A stretch of DNA of 64,000 nucleotides, from the NCBI RefSeq assembly GCF_010365285.1, contig NZ_CP048286.1:4738501-4802500 (forward strand). The letters are read 5' to 3'. The stretch's first letter is position 1; each line of letters starts with the position of its first letter. Origin of the DNA: Paenibacillus rhizovicinus (GTDB taxonomy: Bacteria; Bacillota; Bacilli; Paenibacillales; Paenibacillaceae). A program made the position numbers and the translations under genes. Of the stretch, positions 18,086 to 26,070 are shown in pieces. The notes beneath the pieces are model-generated. The model did no database searches and was not told the DNA's origin. It worked only from the letters and a program-made list of their open reading frames with translations.

Positions 18086-20620
18086 ATGATGATTCCACGT
18101 GTTCCGAAATGGTTGAAGAAGATGCTGCACGTCATCATGATCACGGCAATTGCACTGCCTTTCCTGTATGCGGCCAGCTCGGAGAAGGCTGCCGCCGCCT
18201 CGGCTCCTATTAACCCTGACGCATCCCAGGCAGCCAAAGATCTACTCGCCTATTTGTACAGCATTGAAGGCACGAATATATTGTCGGGTCAGCATAATTT
18301 CCTCGAAGCGCCGGATTATTGGACGAATCAGGTCTATGCCATTACCGGCAAATATCCGGCCGTGCACGGTTATGAGTTGGGTGCTATTTCCGGTCAAACC
18401 GAAGCGCAGTTGGACGATCAGCGCCAAGCGGTCGTGGACAGCGCGATCGACTGGCACGAGAACGGCGGAATCGTGACCATGATGTATCACGCGAATAAAC
18501 CGGGAACGGGTTATTGCTGGGCCGAATGCGTGCAAGCCGGAACCAGCGAGACGGAGTTCAATCAAATCGTGACTCCCGGAACGACGCAATACAATCAATT
18601 GATTGCCAATATCGATTTAGTCGCAAGCTACTTGGAACAGTTGCGGGATGCGGGCGTTCCTGTATTATGGAGGCCCTTTCACGAGATGAACGGCGGCTGG
18701 TTCTGGTGGGGACAGCAGCCCAATTACGATAAGCTGTGGGACATTATGTACGATAGATTCACGAATTACCACGGCCTTAACAACCTGATTTGGGTGTGGA
18801 ATGCCAACACCCCGAACATCCCTTGGGGTGCCCCGTACTCGAATTACTTCCCGGGCATTAACAAGGTCGACGTGCTTGCCGTGGATGTCTACAACAATGA
18901 CTATCAGCAAAGCTATTACGACGATCTTCAGACCCTTTCCCAGGGGAAAATCATATCCATCGGCGAGAGCGGCCAACATCCTAGTCCAACGACGCTTGCC
19001 GGGACGCAAACGAAATACCGCTGGTTTATGACATGGGGCGAATTTTTGACCAACGGCAACACGAACACGCAAACGCAGGACCTCTACAGCGATTCCAGAG
19101 TGCTGACGCTCGACGAGGTCAACATCGTCCCAGGCTCCGGCGGGATCGGCGGGGGCGGCGCGGGCACGATCGACGATTCCGTTACGGGAACCGGCTTGAA
19201 CCAATTCGAATACGTCGGGACGTGGACGGCGACTTCGGGGAGCGGTACCAAATATAACGGCGGCGATCATTATTCGTTGACGACGAACAACTATTATCAG
19301 GTGGATTTTAACGGCACGGGCATCAAGCTCTATGGCTCGAAAGACGCCCATCACGGTATCGCGGCGGTATCCATCGATGGAGGCACCGAAGTAGATGTCG
19401 ATTTTTATGCGGCTTCCAGAGCCGACAACGCTTTGCTTTGGACCAGTCCGACATTGCCGGCGGGCAATCATTCCGTTAAGGTTCGCGTCAAAGGAACGAA
19501 GAATGCCAGCTCTACCGGCTATGTCGTGACCGCTGACAGAGTTGTTATCGACTCCGATACCGTGTCTCCTACGGCGCCGACCGGATTGACATCGCCATCG
19601 CAGACGCAAACATCGGTCAATTTATCGTGGAGCGCATCGACCGATAACGTCGGCGTTACGGGCTACGACGTTTATCAGGGCTCCTCCTTGGCCGGATCGA
19701 CGACAAGCACATCGACGAGCGTCACGGGCTTGACGGCCGGAACGGCTTACTCCTTCTCCGTGAAGGCCAAAGACGCCGCGGGCAATGTTTCGGGTGCAAG
19801 CAGCGCGCTCAATGTAAGCACCGCTGCGGCCGGAACGGAAACGACGGTCAACGATGCGACGACCGGCACCGGGTTGAATCAATTCGAATACGCCGGTACT
19901 TGGAATACGTCTACGGGACCTGGCACGTACAACGGCGACGATCACTATTCGCTGACGACGAACAGCTACTACCAGGTGGATTTCAACGGCAAGCAAATCA
20001 AACTCTATGGCAGCAAGGACGCCCATCACGGCGTTGCGGCTGTGTCCATTGACGGCGGAACGGAAGCGGATGTCGACTTCTATGCCGCGTCGCGGGTAGA
20101 TAATGCGCTGCTTTGGACCAGCCCGGTATTGGCAGGCGGCAATCACACGCTGAAGGTGCGCGTGAAGGGTACGAAGAACGCCGCTTCATCGGGCTATGTG
20201 GTTACGGCGGACCGAGTCGTTATTGTCGCTGAATCCGTCGTAATGACGGATGACCGTGATTCTGCGATCGTCTACGGCGGTAGTTGGACAGAAGATAACT
20301 GGACCGGCGACTTCGCGGATACAGAGAAGTATTCGAAGACGACAAACGATTATGCGCAGTTTACGTTTACGGGCAATCGTATTCAGCTTATCGGCTACCG
20401 GCAGCATAATCTCGGCAATGCAGCCGTATATATCGACGGCGCATTGGATGCGACGGTCGATCTGTACACGGAGGGCACCGGTCCGCAGCAGTCGGTACTT
20501 TACGAGAAATCCGGGCTTGGCAGCGGAACGCATACCATCAAGCTGGTCGTGACGGGTACGAAAAATGCGGCTTCATCGGACTGCTATGTTGTACTGGACG
20601 CCTTCAAAGTAATTAATTAA
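18086..20620 (+). CDS. Secreted modular beta-mannanase (GH26) with three related C-terminal modules and one Fn3 domain
   Basis: The protein has 844 aa. Signal peptide about 1-37. The GH26 catalytic domain covers about 40-345, with acid/base E200 in WRPFHEMNGGWFWWG and nucleophile E294 in ISIGESGQHP, matching mannan endo-1,4-beta-mannosidases. After a Gly-rich linker come module A (361-489), Fn3 (about 491-580), module B (585-714) and a diverged module C (716-844). A and B are near-identical, sharing NQFEY, YQVDFNG, KLYGSKDAHHG and KVRVKGTKNA. C keeps VTGTKNAAS and VVLDAFKV. They look like jelly-roll carbohydrate-binding modules, but I cannot assign a family. It likely degrades plant mannan outside the cell and supplies oligosaccharides to the upstream importer. 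Confidence 0.93.
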   Translation: MMIPRVPKWLKKMLHVIMITAIALPFLYAASSEKAAAASAPINPDASQAAKDLLAYLYSIEGTNILSGQHNFLEAPDYWTNQVYAITGKYPAVHGYELGAISGQTEAQLDDQRQAVVDSAIDWHENGGIVTMMYHANKPGTGYCWAECVQAGTSETEFNQIVTPGTTQYNQLIANIDLVASYLEQLRDAGVPVLWRPFHEMNGGWFWWGQQPNYDKLWDIMYDRFTNYHGLNNLIWVWNANTPNIPWGAPYSNYFPGINKVDVLAVDVYNNDYQQSYYDDLQTLSQGKIISIGESGQHPSPTTLAGTQTKYRWFMTWGEFLTNGNTNTQTQDLYSDSRVLTLDEVNIVPGSGGIGGGGAGTIDDSVTGTGLNQFEYVGTWTATSGSGTKYNGGDHYSLTTNNYYQVDFNGTGIKLYGSKDAHHGIAAVSIDGGTEVDVDFYAASRADNALLWTSPTLPAGNHSVKVRVKGTKNASSTGYVVTADRVVIDSDTVSPTAPTGLTSPSQTQTSVNLSWSASTDNVGVTGYDVYQGSSLAGSTTSTSTSVTGLTAGTAYSFSVKAKDAAGNVSGASSALNVSTAAAGTETTVNDATTGTGLNQFEYAGTWNTSTGPGTYNGDDHYSLTTNSYYQVDFNGKQIKLYGSKDAHHGVAAVSIDGGTEADVDFYAASRVDNALLWTSPVLAGGNHTLKVRVKGTKNAASSGYVVTADRVVIVAESVVMTDDRDSAIVYGGSWTEDNWTGDFADTEKYSKTTNDYAQFTFTGNRIQLIGYRQHNLGNAAVYIDGALDATVDLYTEGTGPQQSVLYEKSGLGSGTHTIKLVVTGTKNAASSDCYVVLDAFKVIN

Positions 20621-20633
20621 GCGTGACTTAGAA

Positions 20634-20661
20634 GGGGCGCCGCGTATCGATGCGGCGCCCC
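20634..20661 (+). terminator. Strong hairpin after the mannanase gene
   Basis: A perfect 10-bp GC-rich stem GGGGCGCCGC / GCGGCGCCCC has an 8-base loop and starts 13 bases after the stop. The T tract is weak (ATTCTGCATTTT), so termination may be partial. Confidence 0.65.
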
Positions 20662-20884
20662 ATTCTGCATTTTCCCGTTGAAGGCCGTTCACCGACGGCA
20701 GGCGTTGCTGATCTCTTGTGTCCAAGCCGCAACTTGTCTGCATATTCGTCCAAGTCCCCTCATACAAATTAGTACAAGTCAAGCGTAAACGGCTCTTGTC
20801 CCGTACGCGACCTGTGCGTGATATCCGCATGGGCTGCCGTACCACTCCGGATACGTTTAAAAAATGTGATGAGGGGTTGATCTC

Positions 20885-22177
20885 ATGCGTCGTCGATTCA
20901 GTTTCATAGCGGCTATCCTGCTTTGCCTCACGGCGGTGCTCGCGGGCTGCGGGACTAAGGACGCGGAATCGGTTGTCAAGGATTTGGACAAAACGTTAAG
21001 CAGTTTGGACAGCTACACGGGCAAAGGCGAGATGACGCTGTACACGGGCCAGCAGCCGCTGGTCTACCAAGTAGAAGTTTCCTATCAGAAGCCGCAGTAC
21101 TACCGCATCGCGCTCACGAACGCGAAGAAGGACATCACCCAGATCGTGCTCCGCAACGATGAAGGCGTGTTCGTCCTGACGCCGCGCCTTAACAAAGTAT
21201 TCCGCTTCCAGAGCGACTGGCCGGCGAACCAAGGCCAAGTATACTTATACCAAACGCTCGTCCAAAGCATTTTGCTGGACAACTCCAGACAATTCGCGGT
21301 CGATAACGACGCTTACGTGTTTGACGTGATGGCGAATTATCAGAACGGTTCCCTGGCCCGCCAGAAAATTTGGCTGAACAAATCCGACTATGCGCCGAAC
21401 AAAGTCGAGGTCAGCGACGCCAACAACGCAGTCATGGTTTCCGTCAAATTCGACTCGTTCAAATTCGGCTCCAAGCTGGAGAAGAGCGTATTCGATACGC
21501 AGAAAAACATGGGCACGCCGGCAGCAGGCGGCGATCAGGCGACGATGGCTAGCCCGGACAACGACAGCAACGCGTCCAACGCGAATAACGGCGCTAACAG
21601 CGAGAATGCGGCCGCAACGACGGACAACAGCAGCAATGCCGCCGCGCAGGACAATGCGAATCAGGCGGACAATGCCGCAACGAACAGCAACGCGGACAAC
21701 GCCGATAATGCGGGCAATAAGAACGGCGACAACCCGGACAACAATGCCAGCACCAATGAGGATAACAGCAGCGGGGATACGTCGGATAGTTCGGCAGTTA
21801 CTGACGATAGCACATCTGCCTCGGCGGACAGCACGTTCACAGGCATGGATGCGATGTACTTACCTGAGGGCGTATCGGAGCAAGACAGCCAGAACATCGT
21901 GTTCGGCGGCAATCCGGGCATTATGATCCGTTACACCGGAACATATGATTATACGTTGATCGAAACACAGCCGAAGGATGTCGCCGTCTCTTCCACGAAG
22001 GGCGATCTGGTCGATATGGGCTTCACTTACGGCTCGGTCAGCGGCGATGACCAGCAGCGCACGCTCACATGGACGTACGAAGGCACGGAGTTCCGGATTA
22101 CGAGCGGAACCGATAACCTGCCGGTGGACGAGATGGTCAAAGTCGCGCAATCCGTCCAGGGAGAGATGTCCAAATAA
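20885..22177 (+). CDS. ydcC: YdcC/GerS-like outer-surface lipoprotein with long Asn/Asp-rich insert
   Basis: The protein has 430 aa. The lipobox LAGC gives C22. Residues about 30-210 have a LolA-like beta fold (SLDSYTGKGEMTLYTG; KPQYYRIAL; LKYRFQ-type strands). A C-terminal DUF4367-like domain covers about 317-430 (YLPEGVSEQD; RTLTWTYEGTEFRITS). Between them, residues 213-316 form an Asn/Asp/Ala/Ser-rich low-complexity insert that Bacillus YdcC lacks. In Bacillus ydcC is a sporulation gene next to alr and ndoAI-ndoA, exactly as here, and related GerS acts in spore germination. The precise role here is inferred from that synteny. Confidence 0.82.
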   Translation: MRRRFSFIAAILLCLTAVLAGCGTKDAESVVKDLDKTLSSLDSYTGKGEMTLYTGQQPLVYQVEVSYQKPQYYRIALTNAKKDITQIVLRNDEGVFVLTPRLNKVFRFQSDWPANQGQVYLYQTLVQSILLDNSRQFAVDNDAYVFDVMANYQNGSLARQKIWLNKSDYAPNKVEVSDANNAVMVSVKFDSFKFGSKLEKSVFDTQKNMGTPAAGGDQATMASPDNDSNASNANNGANSENAAATTDNSSNAAAQDNANQADNAATNSNADNADNAGNKNGDNPDNNASTNEDNSSGDTSDSSAVTDDSTSASADSTFTGMDAMYLPEGVSEQDSQNIVFGGNPGIMIRYTGTYDYTLIETQPKDVAVSSTKGDLVDMGFTYGSVSGDDQQRTLTWTYEGTEFRITSGTDNLPVDEMVKVAQSVQGEMSK

Positions 22178-22231
22178 TGGCCGGAAAGCGGTTTTTCCAA
22201 CACTTGCCCCTCTCGTTCGGGCCCCATTTCA

Positions 22232-22259
22232 TTGACAGCCGTAAGCTTTACCGTATAAC
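22232..22259 (+). promoter_or_regulatory. Probable promoter of alr
   Basis: TTGACA (22232-22237) and TATAAC (22254-22259) have a 16-base spacer. Transcripts would start near 22266 and carry a leader of about 185 nt before alr. Confidence 0.6.
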
Positions 22260-22290
22260 ATAAAGGTTATGGGATAAACAAGGTGGGATG

Positions 22291-22430
22291 ATCCGCTCCG
22301 TCCTAGTCGGCGGTGCGGCTCGTTTCATTCCGGTGAAATACAAGCGTCAACCGGATAAGCCGAAACGGCACTTATCGGGCTTGGATTTTGAGATAAACGC
22401 CTGCCCATTTGCGGCAGGCGTTTACTTTTT
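22291..22430 (+). promoter_or_regulatory. Structured alr leader ending in a terminator-like hairpin
   Basis: Successive stem-loops can be drawn: a GC-rich stem at 22293-22318; TTTCA/TGAAA at about 22324-22339; a compound stem at 22351-22379 enclosing GCCG-AAA-CGGC; and a perfect 12-bp stem TAAACGCCTGCC / GGCAGGCGTTTA (22394-22405, 22413-22424) followed by CTTTTT. The last hairpin ends 20 bases before the alr start codon, downstream of its own promoter. This fits attenuation, or simple termination of ydcC readthrough. No T-box sequence was found. A short ATG frame at 22288 crosses the hairpin and is not convincing as a protein. Confidence 0.55.
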
Positions 22431-22450
22431 GGAAATGAAGGTGGAGCAAC

Positions 22451-23647
22451 TTGAATACGGCGAGCTATTATCGCCCGACGCGGGCTGAGATATCGTTGGA
22501 TGCGCTGAAGCATAATTTGCTTGCTTTCCGTGCGGCCATACCGGAAGGGATGCTGTTAATGGCATCCGTGAAGGCGAATGCGTACGGTCACGGCGCCGTG
22601 GAAGTGGCAAGGGAAGCGGAACGCTGCGGCGTCGATTTTCTAGGCGTCGCATTTCTGGACGAGGCGCTTCAACTCAGAAGAGCCGGACTGAAAGTGAAGA
22701 TTCTAGTGCTTGGATTCGTTCCGCCGGAGGGACTTGCGACCGCGCGGGACGAAGATATCGCCATCGCCTTGTTCCGCGACGATATCATCGAAGCGGCGGC
22801 GGCATTGCCGGATAACGGCCGCAAGCTGTCGGTGCACATCAAGATCGATACGGGCATGGGGCGTCTCGGCCGGCTGGCCGGAGACGATGCGCTGCCGTTC
22901 ATCAAACGCGCGATGGAGGAACGGAACCTCTGCGTAGAAGGCATGTTCACGCACTACGCCCGCGCCGATGAAGCCGACAAGAGCTATACGCGGCTGCAGC
23001 ATGAACGCTTTACCGGCGTCGTCAAGCAGCTCGCGGCAGAAGGATTGCATATTCCGATTATTCATGCGGCGAACAGCGCCGCAGGCATCGATACGCCGGA
23101 GATGGGCGGGGGCATGCTGCGCCTGGGCATCAGCATGTACGGCCTCTACCCGTCGACGGAAGTGAACAACACGCGAATCGACTTGAAACCGGTCCTGACG
23201 CTGAAGACGGAAGTCGTTATGGTTAAGGAAGCCCCGGAAGGCTGGGGGATCAGCTACGGCACCCGGTATTTCACTTCGGGCAAGGAGCGGATCGGCACGC
23301 TTCCCGTCGGATACGCCGACGGTTACAGCCGGATGCTTACGGGCAAAGCGGAAGTATTGATCCGCGGGCAGCGCGTGCCCGTGCTTGGCACGATCTGCAT
23401 GGATCAATGCATGATCGCGCTGGATCCCGCCGCGGCTGCCGGACGTCCGCCGGTCGATAACGGCGAAGAAGTCGTGCTGATCGGCGCGCAAGGCGAAGCG
23501 TTTATTTCGGCCGAGGAAGTCGCCGATAAGCTCGGCACGCTTAATTATGAAGTGACCTGCATGATCGCGGCGCGTGTGCCGCGCATCTATAAGCGGGGGA
23601 CGGAAATCCTGGCATCGATCAATCCGCTGCTGTCCGATGCGGAATAA
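22451..23647 (+). CDS. alr: Alanine racemase
   Basis: The protein has 398 aa, normal for the family. PLP-binding lysine K41 is in ASVKANAYGHG. The second catalytic base Y269 (ISYGTRY) and the entry tyrosine in PVGYADGYSR match Geobacillus Alr spacing (Y265/Y284). CMDQCMI is also present. It interconverts L- and D-alanine for peptidoglycan, and in spore formers also tunes alanine-triggered germination. TTG start with AAGGTGG upstream. It is embedded in the conserved ydcC-alr-ndoAI-ndoA order and has its own promoter plus a structured leader. Confidence 0.96.
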   Translation: MNTASYYRPTRAEISLDALKHNLLAFRAAIPEGMLLMASVKANAYGHGAVEVAREAERCGVDFLGVAFLDEALQLRRAGLKVKILVLGFVPPEGLATARDEDIAIALFRDDIIEAAAALPDNGRKLSVHIKIDTGMGRLGRLAGDDALPFIKRAMEERNLCVEGMFTHYARADEADKSYTRLQHERFTGVVKQLAAEGLHIPIIHAANSAAGIDTPEMGGGMLRLGISMYGLYPSTEVNNTRIDLKPVLTLKTEVVMVKEAPEGWGISYGTRYFTSGKERIGTLPVGYADGYSRMLTGKAEVLIRGQRVPVLGTICMDQCMIALDPAAAAGRPPVDNGEEVVLIGAQGEAFISAEEVADKLGTLNYEVTCMIAARVPRIYKRGTEILASINPLLSDAE

Positions 23648-23837
23648 TTTTCCTCGGCATGAATTGAGTGTGCTTTAGAGGAATTTATCGTCTTGCCTCG
23701 AATATTGTAGGGAAAGCGTATATACGAGTGAGATCGCGTGACGAGTCTATGGATGCAGCATACTTGATATACGGGTTGCATATCATATGAGGGTGTATAA
23801 TACGGATCAAACAATGACATACTGTTACTGTTTTTTG
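23648..23837 (+). promoter_or_regulatory. Upstream part of ndoAI region with candidate promoter
   Basis: This stretch has no gene. TATAAT at 23796-23801, preceded by GGGTG, is a good -10. The best -35-like element, TTGCAT (23776), is too close at 14 bases, so the -35 is weak or the promoter is regulated. Transcription from it would include the whole hairpin array at 23838-24134 in the 5' leader of ndoAI. Confidence 0.45.
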
Positions 23838-24134
23838 AAATATAAGCCAGCTTTTATAAGTTTTTGATCGAATAGGCTTATATTTCTCGGGAATGAAGCG
23901 CGCTGTACCGTTAAGTCGGTGATAGTCGTTTCACCTTTAATTCTAAGCCTGTATAAGTTAGAAACCTTATACTGTTGCTTAGAATTCTTCGGAATGAAAC
24001 GCGCCTCGCCGTATAGACGGCGAATGCCGTTTCACCTTTAATTCTAAGTATGTATCAGGTTTACTCTTATACTTTGCTTAGAATTCTACGGAATGAAACG
24101 CGCAGCACCACAATGTATGGTGCTGACCGTTTCA
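23838..24134 (+). repeat. Three tandem two-hairpin modules in the ndoAI-ndoA leader (candidate structured RNA)
   Basis: Each module of about 100 bp has hairpin A then hairpin B. Hairpin A: copy 1 AAATATAAGCC/GGCTTATATTT (23838-23848, 23875-23885); copies 2 and 3 AATTCTAAG/CTTAGAATT (23939-23947, 23978-23986; 24040-24048, 24077-24085), each with an inner GTATNAG/CTTATAC stem. Hairpin B: outer TGAAACG/CGTTTCA (23894-23900/23927-23933 with TGAAGCG; 23995-24001/24028-24034; 24094-24100/24128-24134), conserved CGC after the 5' arm and an apical stem differing in each copy: ACCG/CGGT, TCGCCGT/ACGGCGA, AGCACCA/TGGTGCT. Apical arms change on both sides together, indicating selection on pairing. The array ends about 17 bases before the ndoAI RBS. 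Not recognised as a known RNA class. Confidence 0.85.
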
Positions 24135-24168
24135 CCTTGCCTGGAAATGTTTTGGAGGTGCGAGTTCG

Positions 24169-24450
24169 GTGGCCAATTTGCAAAATACCAAAAGGATTAT
24201 GATCAGTTTACCGGATCATTTGCTGGAGGAAGTCGACGGAATCGTCGCCAAAGAAAACTCGAACCGAAGCGAATTTATTCGTCAGGCTATGAAACTGTAT
24301 TTGATTGAACGGAAGAAGCGTCAAATTCGGGATTCGATGCAGCGGGGCTATCTGGAGATGGCCAAGATCAACCTGGTAATGGCTTCGGAAGCTTTTCAAG
24401 CGGAGGAAGATGCCGGCGACACGCTCGGCCGACTCGTAAGCGGGGTGTAA
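24169..24450 (+). CDS. ndoAI: EndoAI antitoxin (ribbon-helix-helix, MazE functional analogue)
   Basis: The protein has 93 aa. An N-terminal ribbon-helix-helix pattern ([39 protein letters not shown]) is followed by a helical toxin-binding tail, as in Bacillus EndoAI/YdcD. It neutralises the EndoA endoribonuclease and, in many such systems, binds operator DNA. GTG start with TTTGGAGGTG 8 bases upstream. The toxin gene starts 2 bp after it. The leader carries an unusual triple hairpin array, suggesting control at RNA level. Confidence 0.93.
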   Translation: MANLQNTKRIMISLPDHLLEEVDGIVAKENSNRSEFIRQAMKLYLIERKKRQIRDSMQRGYLEMAKINLVMASEAFQAEEDAGDTLGRLVSGV

Positions 24451-24452
24451 GC

Positions 24453-24803
24453 TTGATCGTTAAACGCGGCGATGTGTTTTTTGCGGATTTGTCACCTGTC
24501 GTAGGTTCTGAGCAGGGCGGGGTTCGTCCTGTTTTGGTTATTCAAAATGATATCGGCAATCGCTTCAGCCCGACCGTGATCGTCGCGGCCATTACGGCTC
24601 AGATCCAGAAGGCGAAGCTGCCGACGCATGTCGAGATCGATGCGGCCTCCCACGGGTTCGACCGGGATTCCGTGCTTCTTCTTGAGCAAATCCGAACGAT
24701 AGATAAGCAGCGGCTCACCGACAAAATCACTCACCTCGACGACGAAACGATGCGCAAGGTCGACGAAGCCCTCCAAATCAGCGTCGGACTTATCGATTTT
24801 TAA
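24453..24803 (+). CDS. ndoA: EndoA (MazF-type) endoribonuclease toxin
   Basis: The protein has 116 aa, identical in length to Bacillus subtilis NdoA. Catalytic R25 ([10 protein letters not shown]) and T48 (AAITAQ) fall at the known positions. Bacillus EndoA cleaves mRNA at UACAU-type sites and is held inactive by EndoAI. TTG start with GGGGTG upstream, 2 bp from the antitoxin stop, so translation is coupled. A strong terminator follows 54 bp downstream. Confidence 0.95.
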   Translation: MIVKRGDVFFADLSPVVGSEQGGVRPVLVIQNDIGNRFSPTVIVAAITAQIQKAKLPTHVEIDAASHGFDRDSVLLLEQIRTIDKQRLTDKITHLDDETMRKVDEALQISVGLIDF

Positions 24804-24856
24804 CGCTTATTGAATACGTATCATTCGGCTGTTGCGAGCTTTATTTTTACTGTCAC

Positions 24857-24900
24857 AAGGCAGGCATGAACGCCTCAAACGCGTTCATGCCTGCCTTTTT
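24857..24900 (+). terminator. Intrinsic terminator of ndoAI-ndoA
   Basis: A perfect 17-bp stem (24857-24873 with 24881-24897) and 7-base loop is followed by TTTTT. It is one of the strongest hairpins in the window. Confidence 0.93.
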
Positions 24901-25037
24901 GCTGTGTATGCATGTCCGTTACCTTGCCAAGCAGGCACAATCCAGCACGCGGCTCCACCCGAAATTTTGCGCCACGAAGCAAAAAATGAGACCTTATGCA
25001 CGCCATGCATAGGCGTATACAATAAGCACATAACGAA

Positions 25038-25051
25038 TGAAAGCACTTACA
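25038..25051 (+). promoter_or_regulatory. Possible catabolite-responsive (cre) site
   Basis: TGAAAGCACTTACA matches the CcpA consensus TGWAANCGNTNWCA at 13 of 14 positions (central G replaced by A), 27 bases before the start of the second importer. CcpA repression is inferred. Confidence 0.4.
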
Positions 25052-25077
25052 ATTCTGCGGGTTTTGGAGGTTTCAAC

Positions 25078-26049
25078 ATGAGTGCCAATCTGAGCTATGA
25101 GCTGTCTTTGCAAGAACAGCCGATCAACCGCAAAACGAAGTTCAAGAAGCTTGTCCGAAAGTTGGCCGGCCAGAAGTATTTGCAAGCAATGGCGCTGCTC
25201 GGCGTAGCATGGATGATCATATTCAACTACATTCCGATGTACGGCGTTATCATCGCCTTCAAGGAATTCAATATCGTGCAGTCCATCAGCGATGCCCCCT
25301 GGGTCGGGCTGGAGCACTTCCGCGAATTTCTGGATGACGACGAGTTGAAAAGCGTCATATGGAACACCATCGGCATGAGTTTCTTTAAACTGCTCATCGG
25401 GTTTCCGCTTCCGATCGTGTTCGCGCTTTTCTTGAACGAGCTTCGTTCCATTCGGCTGAAGAAGGCGGTACAAACGATCTCGTATCTGCCGCATTTTCTC
25501 TCCTGGGTCATTCTAGGCGGGATCTTGACCACCTGGCTCGCCGATGTGGGCATCGTCAATAAAATGCTGATGGCACTCGGCTTCATCCATGAGCCGATTA
25601 GTTATTTGGCGGAACCGAGTTACTTCTGGTCCATCATCATTACTTCGGATATTTGGAAGGAGCTTGGCTGGTCCGCGATCATCTATCTCGCCGCCATCGC
25701 CGGGGTGTCTCCGGAAATGTACGAGGCAGCGACGATCGACGGCGCCGGACGGTTTCAGAAAATGTGGTTCGTCACGCTGCCGAGCATTGCGGGCACAATC
25801 ACGATTCTGTTCATTCTTGCAGTCAGCGGTCTGCTTAATTCGAACTTCGATCAAATTTTCGTCCTGAAGAATTCGCTCAATGAAAGCACCAGCAACGTTA
25901 TCGACGTCTACGTTTATCAGACGGGGATTATCAGCAGCCGCTTCTCGTACTCGGCGGCAGTAGGATTGTTCAAATCAGTCATCGCGCTCATTCTGCTGTT
26001 AATCGCCAACTCGGTATCGCGGAAGCTGAACGATACATCGCTATTCTAA
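25078..26049 (+). CDS. Carbohydrate ABC transporter permease, LplB/MalF type (second system)
   Basis: The protein has 323 aa from ATG at 25078, chosen for GGAGGT 7 bases upstream; the open frame extends upstream without a ribosome site. It has six transmembrane helices, FNYIPMYGVIIAFKEFN and EAA loop YLAAIAGVSPEMYEAATIDGAGRF. It is the CUT1 partner of the next gene. Cargo unknown. The following binding protein and YesM/YesN pair make it an oligosaccharide importer under two-component control. No ATPase is encoded nearby. Confidence 0.93.
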   Translation: MSANLSYELSLQEQPINRKTKFKKLVRKLAGQKYLQAMALLGVAWMIIFNYIPMYGVIIAFKEFNIVQSISDAPWVGLEHFREFLDDDELKSVIWNTIGMSFFKLLIGFPLPIVFALFLNELRSIRLKKAVQTISYLPHFLSWVILGGILTTWLADVGIVNKMLMALGFIHEPISYLAEPSYFWSIIITSDIWKELGWSAIIYLAAIAGVSPEMYEAATIDGAGRFQKMWFVTLPSIAGTITILFILAVSGLLNSNFDQIFVLKNSLNESTSNVIDVYVYQTGIISSRFSYSAAVGLFKSVIALILLLIANSVSRKLNDTSLF

Positions 26050-26070
26050 GTTAAAGGTGGTTTGACAAAT

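Noticed and set aside
22266..22450. T-box leader for alr
   Set aside because: No antiterminator core (TGGAACCGCG-like) or specifier-loop arrangement could be found.
22288..22488. A 66-codon plus-strand frame before and into alr
   Set aside because: It crosses the terminator-like hairpin and the alr start, and resembles no known family. Better explained as leader RNA.
23838..24134. CRISPR array or type III (ToxI-like) antitoxin repeats
   Set aside because: Only three units, about 100 nt apart, each internally palindromic, with no spacers of fixed length and no cas genes. The toxin downstream is MazF-type with a protein antitoxin, so a ToxIN system does not fit.
24093..24308. A plus-strand frame of 71 codons inside the hairpin array and ndoAI
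   Set aside because: Out of frame with the well-supported antitoxin and starts within a structured repeat.
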